This document shows positions 51,070-59,546 of a stretch of DNA of 64,000 bases, piece after piece. The DNA is taken from assembly GCA_902490335.1 (NCBI GenBank), contig CABUDL010000001.1:1-64000 (forward strand). The letters run 5' to 3'. The notes under the pieces are model-generated. The model was not told where the DNA came from, ran no database searches, and saw only the letters and a list, made by a program, of their open reading frames with translations. The translations under genes and the position numbers were made by a program. Each line of letters begins with the position of its first letter. Position 1 is the stretch's first letter. Source of the stretch: an uncultured Clostridium sp. Its GTDB lineage: Bacteria > Bacillota > Clostridia > Oscillospirales > Ruminococcaceae.

Positions 51070-51492
51070 ATGGAGCTGCTGCACAACGATCGGGTGGACA
51101 TCCGTCTTTACAGCCCGCAGGCGCTTGCCTTTCTGGGGGATGCCGTCTATGAGATTTTGGTCAGGGAGCGCATCGTCCACAAGGCGAATATGCCGGTCAA
51201 CAAGCTGCATTTGCAGGCGGTGGAACAGGTGCGCGCCTCCTACCAGAGCAGGGCATACGCCGTCATCGAGCCGATGCTCGACGAGGAAGAGCTGGCTGCG
51301 CTCAAACGCGGGAGGAACATCAGCTCGATCAAGCCGCCCAAAAACGGCAATATGACCGACTATCGTCGCGCCACCGGTTTGGAATGTCTGTTTGGTTACC
51401 TGTATTTGCAGGGCAAGATTGAACGCATCAACCAGCTGTTTGCCGAAATTGAATCCCAGCTGGAGCCAAACGAAGAGACAAAAGCAAAATAA
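51070..51492 (+). CDS. mrnC: Mini-ribonuclease 3
   Basis: 140 aa. RNase III domain without a dsRNA-binding domain: FLGDAVYEILVRE with catalytic Asp and ATGLECLFGYLYL with the second acidic site. Matures 23S rRNA in Firmicutes. 15 bp after obgE. Confidence 0.95.
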   Translation: MELLHNDRVDIRLYSPQALAFLGDAVYEILVRERIVHKANMPVNKLHLQAVEQVRASYQSRAYAVIEPMLDEEELAALKRGRNISSIKPPKNGNMTDYRRATGLECLFGYLYLQGKIERINQLFAEIESQLEPNEETKAK

Positions 51493-51500
51493 ACAGCAAA

Positions 51501-51538
51501 AAAGCATGGATGGAAATTTCCCATCCATGCTTTTTTTA
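51501..51538 (+). terminator. Terminator after mrnC
   Basis: AAAAAGCATGGATGG / CCATCCATGCTTTTT with T7. Confidence 0.92.
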
Positions 51539-51554
51539 CCGTGTTTTTTAAGAA

Positions 51555-51692
51555 TCAATAATCTCTGGCTTCCGGTTTGCCCGGATGCTTGGTCTTGCAT
51601 TCCTGAGCTTCATCTTTGCAGTTGCTACCGGTCTGCAAAGGGGTATCAATGGGAGGATTTTTTGGGGTGAGCTTGTGTGACTTTTTCGACAT
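51555..51692 (-). CDS. Small hydrophilic protein (45 aa)
   Basis: ATG at 51692 with AAAGGA 9 bp upstream; reads MSKKSHKLTPKNPPIDTPLQ and ends GKPEARDY. Lys/Pro-rich with two Cys (SNCKDEAQECKTK). No recognised family; too short for standard calling but it has a proper ribosome-binding site. Confidence 0.45.
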   Translation of the reverse strand: MSKKSHKLTPKNPPIDTPLQTGSNCKDEAQECKTKHPGKPEARDY

Positions 51693-51926
51693 AACAGTCC
51701 ATCCTTTCCGATTGTAAGAAGTGGCAGAAAGATATTTTCATAGCCGGTATTTTCAAAACTCGGAGTTTGCAAAAATATCAGAAAATTTCTTCCGCTGATG
51801 ATAGTATGCCGTGTTTTGGGCAAAGATATTCATACAGGAGGATTTTGAGGCTGAAAGGAGGAGGGATTTGGCAAAAATAGACAAGATTTATCCGAAAAAA
51901 ATTCAAAAAAAAATATCGAAAAACCC

Positions 51927-51955
51927 TTGCAAATAATATACCAATGTGGTATTAT
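51927..51955 (+). promoter_or_regulatory. Rubrerythrin promoter with inverted repeat
   Basis: TTGCAA, 17-bp spacer, TATTAT. ATAATA.TACCA-atg-TGGTATTAT forms an imperfect palindrome (about 51933-51955) over spacer and -10, a likely operator of a redox or peroxide repressor. Confidence 0.65.
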
Positions 51956-52028
51956 TTAAATCGAAGGAAGAAATCGGATACCTCAATAGGAGGGTCCAGC
52001 ATCATAAATTTTAAGGAGGAAATTCATC

Positions 52029-52577
52029 ATGAAAAAATGGGTTTGCAAAATCTGCGGTTATGTTTACACAGGAGAAACTCCACCGGAATTCTGCCCACAG
52101 TGTAAAGCTCCAGCTTCCAAGTTCGAAGAGCAGGCAAGCGGCGAGCTGGTTTGGGCTGACGAGCACAGAATCGGCGTAGCAGAAGGCGTTGACGCTGAAA
52201 TCCTTGAAGGTCTGCGAATGAACTTCCAGGGCGAGTGCACCGAGGTTGGTATGTACCTGGCAATGTCCCGTCAGGCAGCAAGAGAAGGCTATCCTGAAAT
52301 TGCTGAATACTACAAAACAGCCGCTTACGAAGAAGCAGAGCACGCTGCAAAATTTGCAGAGCTGCTGGGCGAGGTTGTAACCACCTCCACCAAGAAAAAC
52401 CTGGAGTTGCGCGTTGCTGCTGAAAACGGCGCTTGCGCTGGCAAAAAAGAGATTGCAACCAAAGCAAAACAGCTGGGTCTGGACGCTATCCATGACACCG
52501 TTCATGAAATGGCAAAAGACGAAGCTCGTCACGGCTGCGCTTTCCAGGGTCTGCTGAACAGATACTTCGGCAAATAA
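52029..52577 (+). CDS. Reverse rubrerythrin (N-terminal rubredoxin)
   Basis: 182 aa. Rubredoxin domain first (C6-x2-C9 ... C22-x2-C25), then the ferritin-like di-iron domain (GECTEVGMYLAMSRQA, EEAEHAAKF, DEARHGCAFQG). This order is the reverse of classical rubrerythrin and is known from Clostridium, where it is an NADH-linked peroxidase/oxidase for oxygen tolerance. Strong promoter and Shine-Dalgarno site. Confidence 0.94.
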   Translation: MKKWVCKICGYVYTGETPPEFCPQCKAPASKFEEQASGELVWADEHRIGVAEGVDAEILEGLRMNFQGECTEVGMYLAMSRQAAREGYPEIAEYYKTAAYEEAEHAAKFAELLGEVVTTSTKKNLELRVAAENGACAGKKEIATKAKQLGLDAIHDTVHEMAKDEARHGCAFQGLLNRYFGK

Positions 52578-52594
52578 TCCCATCGAATCATCCA

Positions 52595-52630
52595 AGGCAG
52601 GACCGATTGAAAAGGTCCTGCCTTTTTTGT
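52595..52630 (+). terminator. Terminator after reverse rubrerythrin
   Basis: CAAGGCAGGACC / GGTCCTGCCTT stem with T6. Confidence 0.92.
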
Positions 52631-52656
52631 TTCAGAATGCAAAAGGAGGAAGAAGT

Positions 52657-53010
52657 ATGATTTTGGTATTGGAATATCCAAAATGCAGCACCTGCAAAAA
52701 GGCGCTGAAATGGTTGGAGGAAAATGAAGTTCCCTTTACAAAGCGCCATATCGTTGAGGAAAACCCCAGCGAACAGGAGCTGACCGAATGGTATCACAAA
52801 AGCGGGCTGCCGCTGAAAAAGTTTTTCAACACCAGCGGAAATCTCTATAAGGAGATGCACCTGAAGGACAAGCTGCCGCAGATGAGCGAAGAGGAACAGC
52901 TGCGTTTGCTGGCAACCAACGGGATGTTGGTCAAACGTCCGCTGGTCGTGGGAGAAGATTTTGTCCTGACAGGCTTTAAGGAAGCCGAATGGGAACAACT
53001 GAAGAAGTAA
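52657..53010 (+). CDS. ArsC/Spx-family thiol oxidoreductase
   Basis: 117 aa from ATG 52657 behind AAAAGGAGG. Thioredoxin-like ArsC fold with redox motif C10-S-T-C13-K and the late RPLVV motif. The CxxC resembles Spx/YffB more than thioredoxin-coupled arsenate reductase; no ars genes are nearby, so arsenate is not implied. Confidence 0.88.
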   Translation: MILVLEYPKCSTCKKALKWLEENEVPFTKRHIVEENPSEQELTEWYHKSGLPLKKFFNTSGNLYKEMHLKDKLPQMSEEEQLRLLATNGMLVKRPLVVGEDFVLTGFKEAEWEQLKK

Positions 53011-53013
53011 AGC

Positions 53014-53056
53014 AAAAGACCGGCAAAGGAAGATTTCCTTCAGCCGGTCTTTTGCA
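53014..53056 (+). terminator. Terminator after the ArsC-like gene
   Basis: AAAAGACCGGC.AAGGAA / TTCCTT..GCCGGTCTTTT stem; symmetric. Confidence 0.9.
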
Positions 53057-53104
53057 AGTATGGTGAACAGAAAAGATATTATGCGCAGTCAAACTTTTGA
53101 AAAC

Positions 53105-53737
53105 TCAGGACATCCTGGAGCGGATGAAGCCGGACATCTTTTTGTACAGCAGCAGGGTCAGCAGCGAGAGGATGATGCCCTTGATGAGGTTAAAGGGTGC
53201 GGCTCCAAACAGAACATAGGCGTCCATGCTGTCAATCATCGGGTTGATGGCATGGCAGGCGTCAATGATTGCCTCCAACGGCATGATTTTGGAATAGAAG
53301 GGAATCAGCATGAATTTGTTTGCCAATGCACCGACTACGGTGATGGTCGCTGCTCCGGCTGCCATCGACAGTGCAGCGCCCTTGTGGGAAGGATTTTTGC
53401 GGAAGATTAAGGAGGAAACGACTGCAAAGCTGGACAACACCAGAATGTCCGCCAGCTCGCCGACGCATCCGGTCTGGCTGGAGAGCATATGCACCAAATC
53501 TTTGATGATGGTGACATAGATGGCAGGCATCGGTCCGTACATAAAGCCGATGATGAGGATGGGCACGCCGCTCAAATCAATCTTTAAAAAGGGCGGCATC
53601 AGCGGCAGTGGCATCTCGATGAACATTAAAAGGGTGGAGATGGCAGCAAAGACGCCGATGAGGGTAATCATCCGGGTCTTGGAAACCGGTGGGGTAGCAG
53701 GATTGTTTTGCAAGGTTGGTGATGATGTGTTGCTCAT
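53105..53737 (-). CDS. ribU: Riboflavin ECF transporter S component RibU
   Basis: 210 aa, about six membrane segments after a polar N-terminus. ...MPLPLMPPFLKIDLSGVPILI and GCVGELADILV match RibU. Regulated by the FMN riboswitch upstream on the same strand, which fixes the substrate as riboflavin. The EcfAA'T module is elsewhere. Confidence 0.93.
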   Translation of the reverse strand: MSNTSSPTLQNNPATPPVSKTRMITLIGVFAAISTLLMFIEMPLPLMPPFLKIDLSGVPILIIGFMYGPMPAIYVTIIKDLVHMLSSQTGCVGELADILVLSSFAVVSSLIFRKNPSHKGAALSMAAGAATITVVGALANKFMLIPFYSKIMPLEAIIDACHAINPMIDSMDAYVLFGAAPFNLIKGIILSLLTLLLYKKMSGFIRSRMS

Positions 53738-53817
53738 AAAAGCATCCCTTTCTCAATTCCGGCAAAAAGCCGAGTATTTGTGATCGAGAAGGTCTGTTGC
53801 CTTTGGAGGAAGGGTAT

Positions 53818-53850
53818 AAAAATCCCCCTGAAACCGGTGTTCCAGGGGGA
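53818..53850 (-). terminator. Expression-platform terminator of the FMN riboswitch
   Basis: Minus strand TCCCCCTG / CAGGGGGA stem followed by T5, between aptamer and ribU. Confidence 0.85.
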
Positions 53851-53869
53851 AAACGTGCAGAAAAACACG

Positions 53870-54010
53870 CCGTTTCTTCATACCGGACTTTACCGTTGGT
53901 TTGGGAATCGCACCCAATCTGCCGGCTGGATTCAGCCGGGTCGCGGACTTGTGAGGATTGCTCCACCCATTACCGCCAGTGAGGAATTTCACCTCGCCCC
54001 GAAACAGACT
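53870..54010 (-). promoter_or_regulatory. FMN riboswitch
   Basis: Minus strand shows the conserved FMN-aptamer blocks in order: CGGGGCGAGGTGAAATTCC, TGGCGGTAAT, GTCCGCGACCCG, AATCCAGCCGG, AACGGTAAAGTCCGG, closed by GTTTC/GAAAC. High FMN would favour the terminator and shut off ribU. Confidence 0.93.
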
Positions 54011-54071
54011 TTCTTTTTTTATTTGGTTGGAAGATATGCCAAAACGTTTTGTAGAATCTCTATCCACCTAC

Positions 54072-54100
54072 ATTATATAAAAGCAACGGGGAAAAGTCAA
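54072..54100 (-). promoter_or_regulatory. ribU promoter
   Basis: Minus strand TTGACT, 17-bp spacer, TATAAT. Confidence 0.8.
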
Positions 54101-54193
54101 GGCTTGTTGTACAAAATCATTGTCAAAAACTAGACAACATTACAGGAATTTACCGAAAATCCGTTGAAGAAATAGGGTAAAATGACGATAGTT

Positions 54194-54724
54194 TCAAAAG
54201 GAGAGGACAGAAAAGCAGAGAAGAGAAAAGCCAATGCCAAAAGCTGCTCCGGCAATGACATCGCGGGGAAAATGGACACCGGCAACGACGCGGGACAGGG
54301 CGGTGAAGACGGCAGATACAGCGGCAATCAGCGGAAAAATGACAGGCAGAGCGGTATAGCGGCAGAGCCAAAAGAGAGCGCAGGTAATCAAAAATGCGCT
54401 GGAAGTATGTCTGCTGGGGAAGGAGCATCCGTCCTCGTGTTGTACCAGAGGGACAAAATGAAAGAGTTGCGCTGGACGGGGACGATTGAGCTTTTTACGA
54501 ATCAGGGTGACCAGCAAAAAGCCGGCAGCGGGGATTGCCCAAAAGGCGGCAATCCACAGCCCGACCTGTTTTTGCACAAGGGCAGACAACGCACAGACCG
54601 AGCCGATGCCGTACAGAAAGACGAACAGCACCGGCAGCAGGCGAAAGCAGGCAGTCAAACATTTTTGGCGGACAGGGGTGCGGGCAGCCCAGCCGCACAG
54701 CGACTGGTATTGTTTTTCGTTCAT
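54194..54724 (-). CDS. PAP2-family phosphatase
   Basis: 176 aa, several membrane segments. Full acid-phosphatase signature: KKLNRPRP, PSRHTSSA and SRVVAGVHFPRDV. Probably a lipid phosphatase (undecaprenyl pyrophosphate or phosphatidate). Divergent from dedA, another envelope gene. Confidence 0.9.
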   Translation of the reverse strand: MNEKQYQSLCGWAARTPVRQKCLTACFRLLPVLFVFLYGIGSVCALSALVQKQVGLWIAAFWAIPAAGFLLVTLIRKKLNRPRPAQLFHFVPLVQHEDGCSFPSRHTSSAFLITCALFWLCRYTALPVIFPLIAAVSAVFTALSRVVAGVHFPRDVIAGAAFGIGFSLLCFSVLSF

Positions 54725-54793
54725 ATCGGGACCTCCAGGGACATAAAATAGAATGGAACAAGGGAGAACGGTACGACAGGAGGGAAAGAAGCG

Positions 54794-55402
54794 ATGGAGG
54801 AATGGATTATACAGCTGATGCAGTCGATGGGGGAATGGGGAACGGTGGGGATTTTTCTGCTGATGACGGCAGAGAACCTTTTTCCGCCCATCCCGTCGGA
54901 GGTGGTGCTGACCTTTGCAGGATTTTTGACCACCTGTTCTCCCATGAGCCGCTGGCAGGCAATCCTCTCCGCGACCTTGGGCTCGCTGGCAGGTGCGCTG
55001 ATTCTGTATGGCTTGGGGAGGGTGATGCCGGTGGAAAAATTGCAGCGGCTGGGATTTGAGCGGGAGGAAATCGAAGGAGCGGAGCGCTGGTTTTGCAGGA
55101 AAGGGCGGATTGCCGTACTGGTGTGCCGCTGTGTGCCGGTGGTGCGCAGTTTGATTTCGGTGCCGGCAGGTGCGGCAAGGATGCCGCTGCTGCCCTTTTT
55201 GCTGCTGAGTGCAATCGGCACGCTGGTGTGGGATGCTGTTTTGATTGTGCTGGGAGCAGCCGCAGGCAGCTCATGGCAGGTGGCAGCCGAACGCTTTGAC
55301 TATCAAAGTGCGGTGCTGCTGATGGTGCTGTTTACGCTGGCGGTGAGCATCCTGCCGTTTTATCTGCTCAAAAGAAAGCGCAGGCAAAGGCGCGGGGAAT
55401 AG
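54794..55402 (+). CDS. DedA family membrane protein
   Basis: 202 aa; N-terminal re-entrant segment with E-N-L-F-P-P-I-P-S-E and later GRVMPVEKLQR ... RCVPVVRSLISVPAGAARM motifs of DedA/SNARE-associated proteins, which flip undecaprenyl phosphate or phospholipids. Consistent with the divergent PAP2 gene. Confidence 0.9.
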   Translation: MEEWIIQLMQSMGEWGTVGIFLLMTAENLFPPIPSEVVLTFAGFLTTCSPMSRWQAILSATLGSLAGALILYGLGRVMPVEKLQRLGFEREEIEGAERWFCRKGRIAVLVCRCVPVVRSLISVPAGAARMPLLPFLLLSAIGTLVWDAVLIVLGAAAGSSWQVAAERFDYQSAVLLMVLFTLAVSILPFYLLKRKRRQRRGE

Positions 55403-55404
55403 CA

Positions 55405-55449
55405 ACAGACAGCTGCATCCTTTATCGGGTGCAGCTGTCTGCTTTTTTT
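55405..55449 (+). terminator. Bidirectional terminator between dedA and flavin reductase genes
   Basis: CAGACAGCTGCATCC / GGGTGCAGCTGTCTG stem, T7 on the plus strand; overlaps the facing gene's stop. Confidence 0.9.
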
Positions 55450-55966
55450 ATCGTACCAACGCTTTTTGAATCTCTGCGATGTACAGGTCGTGGAAATCGC
55501 GGTTCGGGTAGCAGCTGTCAACAACGGTCTGGTCAGTAAACTGCTCCGGCTGCAGGGTCTGGACATACAGCTTGCGGCACAGCAGGACAAGGTTTGCTTC
55601 TTCAAAGCAGGGGACCGAGTCGATGTGGGTCAAGGTCAGACCGGATTTGGCAATCTTGTCCTCATCCCGACCGGAGGCGGTGCCCAGATAGCGCAGCGCT
55701 TCCATCTGTTCTCCGCCAAAGAAGCAGAGGGAGAAGCAGTCGTTTTCATCGACAAACTGCTTGGTGTAGCGCTGCGGACGGATGAAGGCAAAGGCGACAT
55801 CCTTGCCCCAAAGGTGTCCCAATCCGCCCCAGCTGGCAGTCATGGTGTTGGCTTTTGGCTGACCGTCCACCGGCTTTTCGGCGGTAATCAGCATCCACTG
55901 GTCGGCGATGGCTTGGAAGGGATTGATGGAAAGCTGGTGAAGGTCAATCGGACGAAAGTTGCTCAT
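55448..55966 (-). CDS. Flavin reductase-like FMN-binding protein
   Basis: 172 aa from ATG 55966 behind GGGAGG. Split-barrel flavin-binding fold: NTMTASWGGLGHLWGKDVAFAFIRPQRYT and FSLCFFGGEQMEALRYLG. Role in this organism unclear. Confidence 0.88.
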   Translation of the reverse strand: MSNFRPIDLHQLSINPFQAIADQWMLITAEKPVDGQPKANTMTASWGGLGHLWGKDVAFAFIRPQRYTKQFVDENDCFSLCFFGGEQMEALRYLGTASGRDEDKIAKSGLTLTHIDSVPCFEEANLVLLCRKLYVQTLQPEQFTDQTVVDSCYPNRDFHDLYIAEIQKALVR

Positions 55967-56038
55967 AGAAAGAAACCTCCCTGTTTTATTTTTTGATTTT
56001 ATGATACCCGATTTTAGCGGGATGTTCAAGAGCCTTTG

Positions 56039-56932
56039 CTATTCTTTTGCCTCCGATGTTTCGGCAGAAAAGCACAGGAGCAGCTCCTCTTGTGCCGATT
56101 CGGAGAGGGACAGGGTGGCATCCGGGTTTTTTACAGAGGAAAAGGGTACGATTTGGGCGGGCTGTTCACAAAAGCGGGAGAGAAAATCGGCAGCCTTCCG
56201 TCGGGAGTCGAAATCGGAATAGACAAGGTCGGAGCTGCCTGCGTTGACCACGGCGGTGAACAGGCTCGAGGAGTTTTCTTCAGAAAGCAAGGAGAGGTGC
56301 TGATGGATGCACAGAGCGAGCAGTTCGGGCAGCAGCTCACATTGCAATACAGGGGAAGCGGGCGTGCGGGAAAGCAGCAGCTGCCACATCCGCTGTCCAT
56401 CCAGAAGCTGCATTCCCTGCTTTAAGGTGAGGACGACGCTGTTGACGGTGAGGGTGACATCCCGGTCAAGGTGCAGGCGGGTGGGTCCAAACGCATCCAG
56501 CAGCTGTGGCAAGGCGCTGCGCGGCAGCATCAGGTAGCGGTCACAGGGGATGGAAAAGCTCTGTTCGAGGGCGGTGCGCACCCCGCGGATGCCGTGGGAG
56601 TCAAAGATGCTGCCGGCAGGCTCCCGAACGCCGTCCAGTTGCAGGAGCATCTGGCGGGGAAATGCAAAGAGAAAGATTTTTCCGCGCACCGGTTGAAAGC
56701 GCATCAGGAGAAACAGCTGCGGGTCCTGCCGCTGCTCGCACAACAGCAGGGTCATGCAGTCCGATTCCTCGGGCAGGTAGAAGCTGTCCTGCGAATCGGC
56801 GGAGGGCTGCACATTTGACAGGGCAGCCGAAGGGTGCGCCAGCATCAGCACCGCCATCCAAAACAGCAGGAAGGCAAGGAACGCCGAGGTGAAAGCCATC
56901 AAAAAGCTGCGCAGACGAAAGGATGAAAACAT
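56039..56932 (-). CDS. LytR-CpsA-Psr (LCP) family protein, divergent
   Basis: 297 aa from ATG 56932 behind AAAGGAGG. One N-terminal anchor (about 8-30), then an LCP domain: DCMTLLLCEQRQDPQLFLL, FAFPRQMLLQLDG, GIRGVRTALEQSF, LLDAFGPTRLHLDRDV and LKQGMQLLDGQRMWQLLLSRT. Several usual Arg/Asp positions are changed (LLLSR instead of YVRxR), so catalytic wall-teichoic-acid ligase activity is uncertain. Confidence 0.78.
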   Translation of the reverse strand: MFSSFRLRSFLMAFTSAFLAFLLFWMAVLMLAHPSAALSNVQPSADSQDSFYLPEESDCMTLLLCEQRQDPQLFLLMRFQPVRGKIFLFAFPRQMLLQLDGVREPAGSIFDSHGIRGVRTALEQSFSIPCDRYLMLPRSALPQLLDAFGPTRLHLDRDVTLTVNSVVLTLKQGMQLLDGQRMWQLLLSRTPASPVLQCELLPELLALCIHQHLSLLSEENSSSLFTAVVNAGSSDLVYSDFDSRRKAADFLSRFCEQPAQIVPFSSVKNPDATLSLSESAQEELLLCFSAETSEAKE

Positions 56933-56998
56933 CAACAGGACCTCCTTTTGCTGAAAAGGTTGGGCAAAAGGAAGGCATTTATACATAAAAGCAGGACA

Positions 56999-57046
56999 AG
57001 GCAGAGCAGCCGCAGAGGAATTCCTCTGCGGCTGCTCTGCCTTTGT
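56999..57046 (-). terminator. Perfect 42-nt palindrome (terminator of lipoprotein gene)
   Basis: GGCAGAGCAGCCGCAGAGG-AATT-CCTCTGCGGCTGCTCTGCC: a 19-bp perfect stem. T-tract is weak on both strands. Confidence 0.75.
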
Positions 57047-57083
57047 TTCAATGGATGTATAAGAGAAGAGGGGAAAGCAAAAG

Positions 57084-57518
57084 TTATTCAGCCGCTGCAC
57101 CGGTTTCGACCAGCTGGACAACGGTGACATTGGAGGTGTCGGTACCGTCGATGGTACCGGTATAGATGACCTCGAGGGTGTTGCCGATGAGCATACCGTC
57201 TGCCTGCGAGCGGTCGGTCTCATCGGAGAGGGAGAAGCTCAGTTCCTGTCCATCCTCGGTTTGGATGGTGACTGTGTTCATAGAAGCTTCCACGATGGTT
57301 CCGGTGATGGTCTGCTGTTCATCCTCTGCACCGGTCGGCTGTACCGGTTCCACCGGCTTTTCTTCGGCAGCATCCGCAGCAGGCTGTTCCTTTTCCTCAT
57401 CGGTTGCAACCTCCTGTTCGGTTGTACCCTGAGAGGCAGGTGCATCGTTTGAGGAGGAGCAGGCGGCAAAGGAAAGGACCATTGCGGACGCCAGCAGGAT
57501 GGCAAAAAGATGTTTCAT
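57084..57518 (-). CDS. Small lipoprotein
   Basis: 144 aa from ATG 57518 behind AAAGGAG. Signal with lipobox SFAAC; an acidic, Ala/Glu/Gln-rich linker (about 25-70) then a small beta domain (ITGTIVEASMNTVTIQTEDGQEL) of OB-like character. Function unknown. The 260 bp upstream are AT-rich with no gene. Confidence 0.78.
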   Translation of the reverse strand: MKHLFAILLASAMVLSFAACSSSNDAPASQGTTEQEVATDEEKEQPAADAAEEKPVEPVQPTGAEDEQQTITGTIVEASMNTVTIQTEDGQELSFSLSDETDRSQADGMLIGNTLEVIYTGTIDGTDTSNVTVVQLVETGAAAE

Positions 57519-57779
57519 AGGAAAATCTCCTTTCAAGCATAAATGGAATCTGCGCAGATTTTACGATTGGTATATCTTTGCGCAATTCCAAGATAACGCA
57601 GAAAGATGAATCCCCTGTGTACAATTTTATAATTTATTATTGTCAAACTATGAAATATCATAATAAATGCAGATAAAATGGAATATTTTGTCGTTTTAAG
57701 AAAATATTTCTGAAATTTATGATATAATGAAATAGAATATTGCAATATGAAAATAAGAATCAATTACAAACAGTAGAAA

Positions 57780-58571
57780 TTATGAGGAAGCAGGCAGCTG
57801 GCGTCCGCTGGGGTCCACACAGCTGCTGGCAGGGTCGATCAGCTCCCCGACCGGAAGCAGTCGGTATCCCATCTCCTGTGCAGCGTTTAAAATCAAAGGG
57901 AGCGCCTGGGCAGAGTGTTCGGCACCTGCGTGCAGCAGCAGAATAGAGCCGGGAGCCAGTTGGCGGCGCACCCGCTGCTCCATCTCCTGCGCGGACAGAC
58001 CCTGCCAGTCGAGCGTGTCCAAATCCCACTGGATGGGGATGCAGCCGCTGCGGTGGATGCAATCAATGACCAAATCGTTGTAAGCGCCGGACGGAGGACG
58101 AAAGAGGACGGGCGTCTGTCCGCATGCGGCGTGGATGTTTTGACAGGACAGCTGAATCTCCTGCAAAATCTCCTCCTGCGAAAGAGCATCCATGTCGCGG
58201 TGGCTGTTGGAGTGGCTGCCAATCTCCTGACCGGCACGCACGATGGTCCGGGCAGCATTGGGGTATTTCTGCGCCCACTCACCCAGCAGGAAAAAGGTGG
58301 CACGTACCCCGTTTTGCTGCAAGGTGGACAGCATCGGCAGGATGTCCCGGTCGTCCCAGGCGCAGTTGATGCCGATGGCAGCTTTTTTCTCTGGCGTTTG
58401 CACCGAGTAGATGGGCAGACTGCGCCCGTTGGAAGCACAGAATGCCTGTCTGGGCGGCAAAAACAGGCTGTCGCAGGCAAAGGCGGCGGTGAATCCGACC
58501 ACCGCAAGAGCGACTGCAATGCAAAGAGCCATTTTTAGGGTGCCTTTTGCACGAAACACAACAATCTTCAT
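57780..58571 (-). CDS. Polysaccharide deacetylase (NodB domain)
   Basis: 263 aa; N-terminal anchor, then NodB homology: INCAWDDRD (metal Asp), HSNSHRDM (H-x3-H), RPPSGAYND, QWDLDTLDWQG and ILLLHAG. Resembles sporulation-type peptidoglycan/polysaccharide deacetylases (PdaB-like). Its Shine-Dalgarno lies in the 3' arm of a hairpin; a TTG at 58580 is an alternative start. Confidence 0.88.
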   Translation of the reverse strand: MKIVVFRAKGTLKMALCIAVALAVVGFTAAFACDSLFLPPRQAFCASNGRSLPIYSVQTPEKKAAIGINCAWDDRDILPMLSTLQQNGVRATFFLLGEWAQKYPNAARTIVRAGQEIGSHSNSHRDMDALSQEEILQEIQLSCQNIHAACGQTPVLFRPPSGAYNDLVIDCIHRSGCIPIQWDLDTLDWQGLSAQEMEQRVRRQLAPGSILLLHAGAEHSAQALPLILNAAQEMGYRLLPVGELIDPASSCVDPSGRQLPASS

Positions 58572-58583
58572 AGAAAACAAAAT

Positions 58584-58620
58584 CCCTCCTTTGTCCCAAG
58601 TTTATGCGGGCAAAGGAGGG
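58584..58620 (-). promoter_or_regulatory. Hairpin that contains the deacetylase ribosome-binding site
   Basis: Minus strand CCCTCCTTTG pairs with CAAAGGAGGG (10 bp, perfect), followed by ATTTTG. It may end the upstream hydrolase transcript and also hide the GGAGG used by the next gene. Confidence 0.65.
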
Positions 58621-58637
58621 TTGAGCACCAAAACGGC

Positions 58638-59366
58638 TTACAGAGCGGACAAAAAGGAGAGGACCTCCCGGTTAAAGGCTTCGGGCTGTTTGGCAGCGCA
58701 GAAGTGGTCGGCGCCGGGAAGGCAGACAAAGCGGGAGCGCGGCAGTGAGTGGGCAATCAGCAGACTGTGCTGATGGCGAATCATGTCGTGCTGCCCGACG
58801 ATGACCAGAGCGGGCATCGTCAGTGCTGCAAGCTGGCGTGGGGAGATGCGCGGGTGGTTGACCATCAGACCCAGAATCTGCTGCTTTTGACGAAAGCTCT
58901 GCGAAAAGGGAGAGAGCAGACCGCACAGGTGATACTCTGCCACAACAGGCAGCTGGACAAACGGTCGCATCCCCTGCGGCTCAAGGTTTGCACCGTTGAG
59001 GATGAGCGAGCGCACCCGCTGCGGGTGGGCAAGAGCGAAGGTCAGCGCCAGATTGCCGCCGTCCGAAAAGCCGAGCAGGTGGGCTTTGGGAATGTGAAGG
59101 GCATCCATCAGCCGCAGCAGGTCCTGTGCAAAAACAGAAAAATTCAGCTTGCCGCGACCGGCGCTCGACCGTCCCTGCCCTCTGGTGTCCATCAGCACCA
59201 GACGAAAGCGGGAGGAGAAGGCGGCAATCTGTTGGTCGAAGTAGCGGTGGTCCTCGCCGTTGCCGTGCAGCAGGATGAGTGTCTGCGCGTGCGGATGGGG
59301 AGAGGGATATTCCAGATAAAAAATTTGTGCGTCTGCGCTTTGCACAAGACCGCTGCGTGGCTGCAT
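58638..59366 (-). CDS. Alpha/beta hydrolase
   Basis: 242 aa; oxyanion HGNGEDHRYF, nucleophile GFSDGG (Ser), and the C-terminal GADHFCAA His; Asp in VGQHDMIR. Substrate unknown. Confidence 0.9.
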   Translation of the reverse strand: MQPRSGLVQSADAQIFYLEYPSPHPHAQTLILLHGNGEDHRYFDQQIAAFSSRFRLVLMDTRGQGRSSAGRGKLNFSVFAQDLLRLMDALHIPKAHLLGFSDGGNLALTFALAHPQRVRSLILNGANLEPQGMRPFVQLPVVAEYHLCGLLSPFSQSFRQKQQILGLMVNHPRISPRQLAALTMPALVIVGQHDMIRHQHSLLIAHSLPRSRFVCLPGADHFCAAKQPEAFNREVLSFLSAL

Positions 59367-59546
59367 AGGGCAAGCCTCCTTTTACGAATTTAAAAAGTTT
59401 ACAAAACCATTATACTATGGAAATCTATGGCAGGCAAATGCAACTTGCAATAAATGTTAAAATCAGATATACTGAAAGCATCCAAACGGGAAACAGAAAA
59501 TTTTTATGGGAAGACAAGAGGAAATTGTGGACAAGGAGGGACTCCT

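Noticed and set aside
49654..51600. 648-aa minus-strand ORF
   Set aside because: Antisense to obgE and mrnC; low-complexity translation with no start signal.
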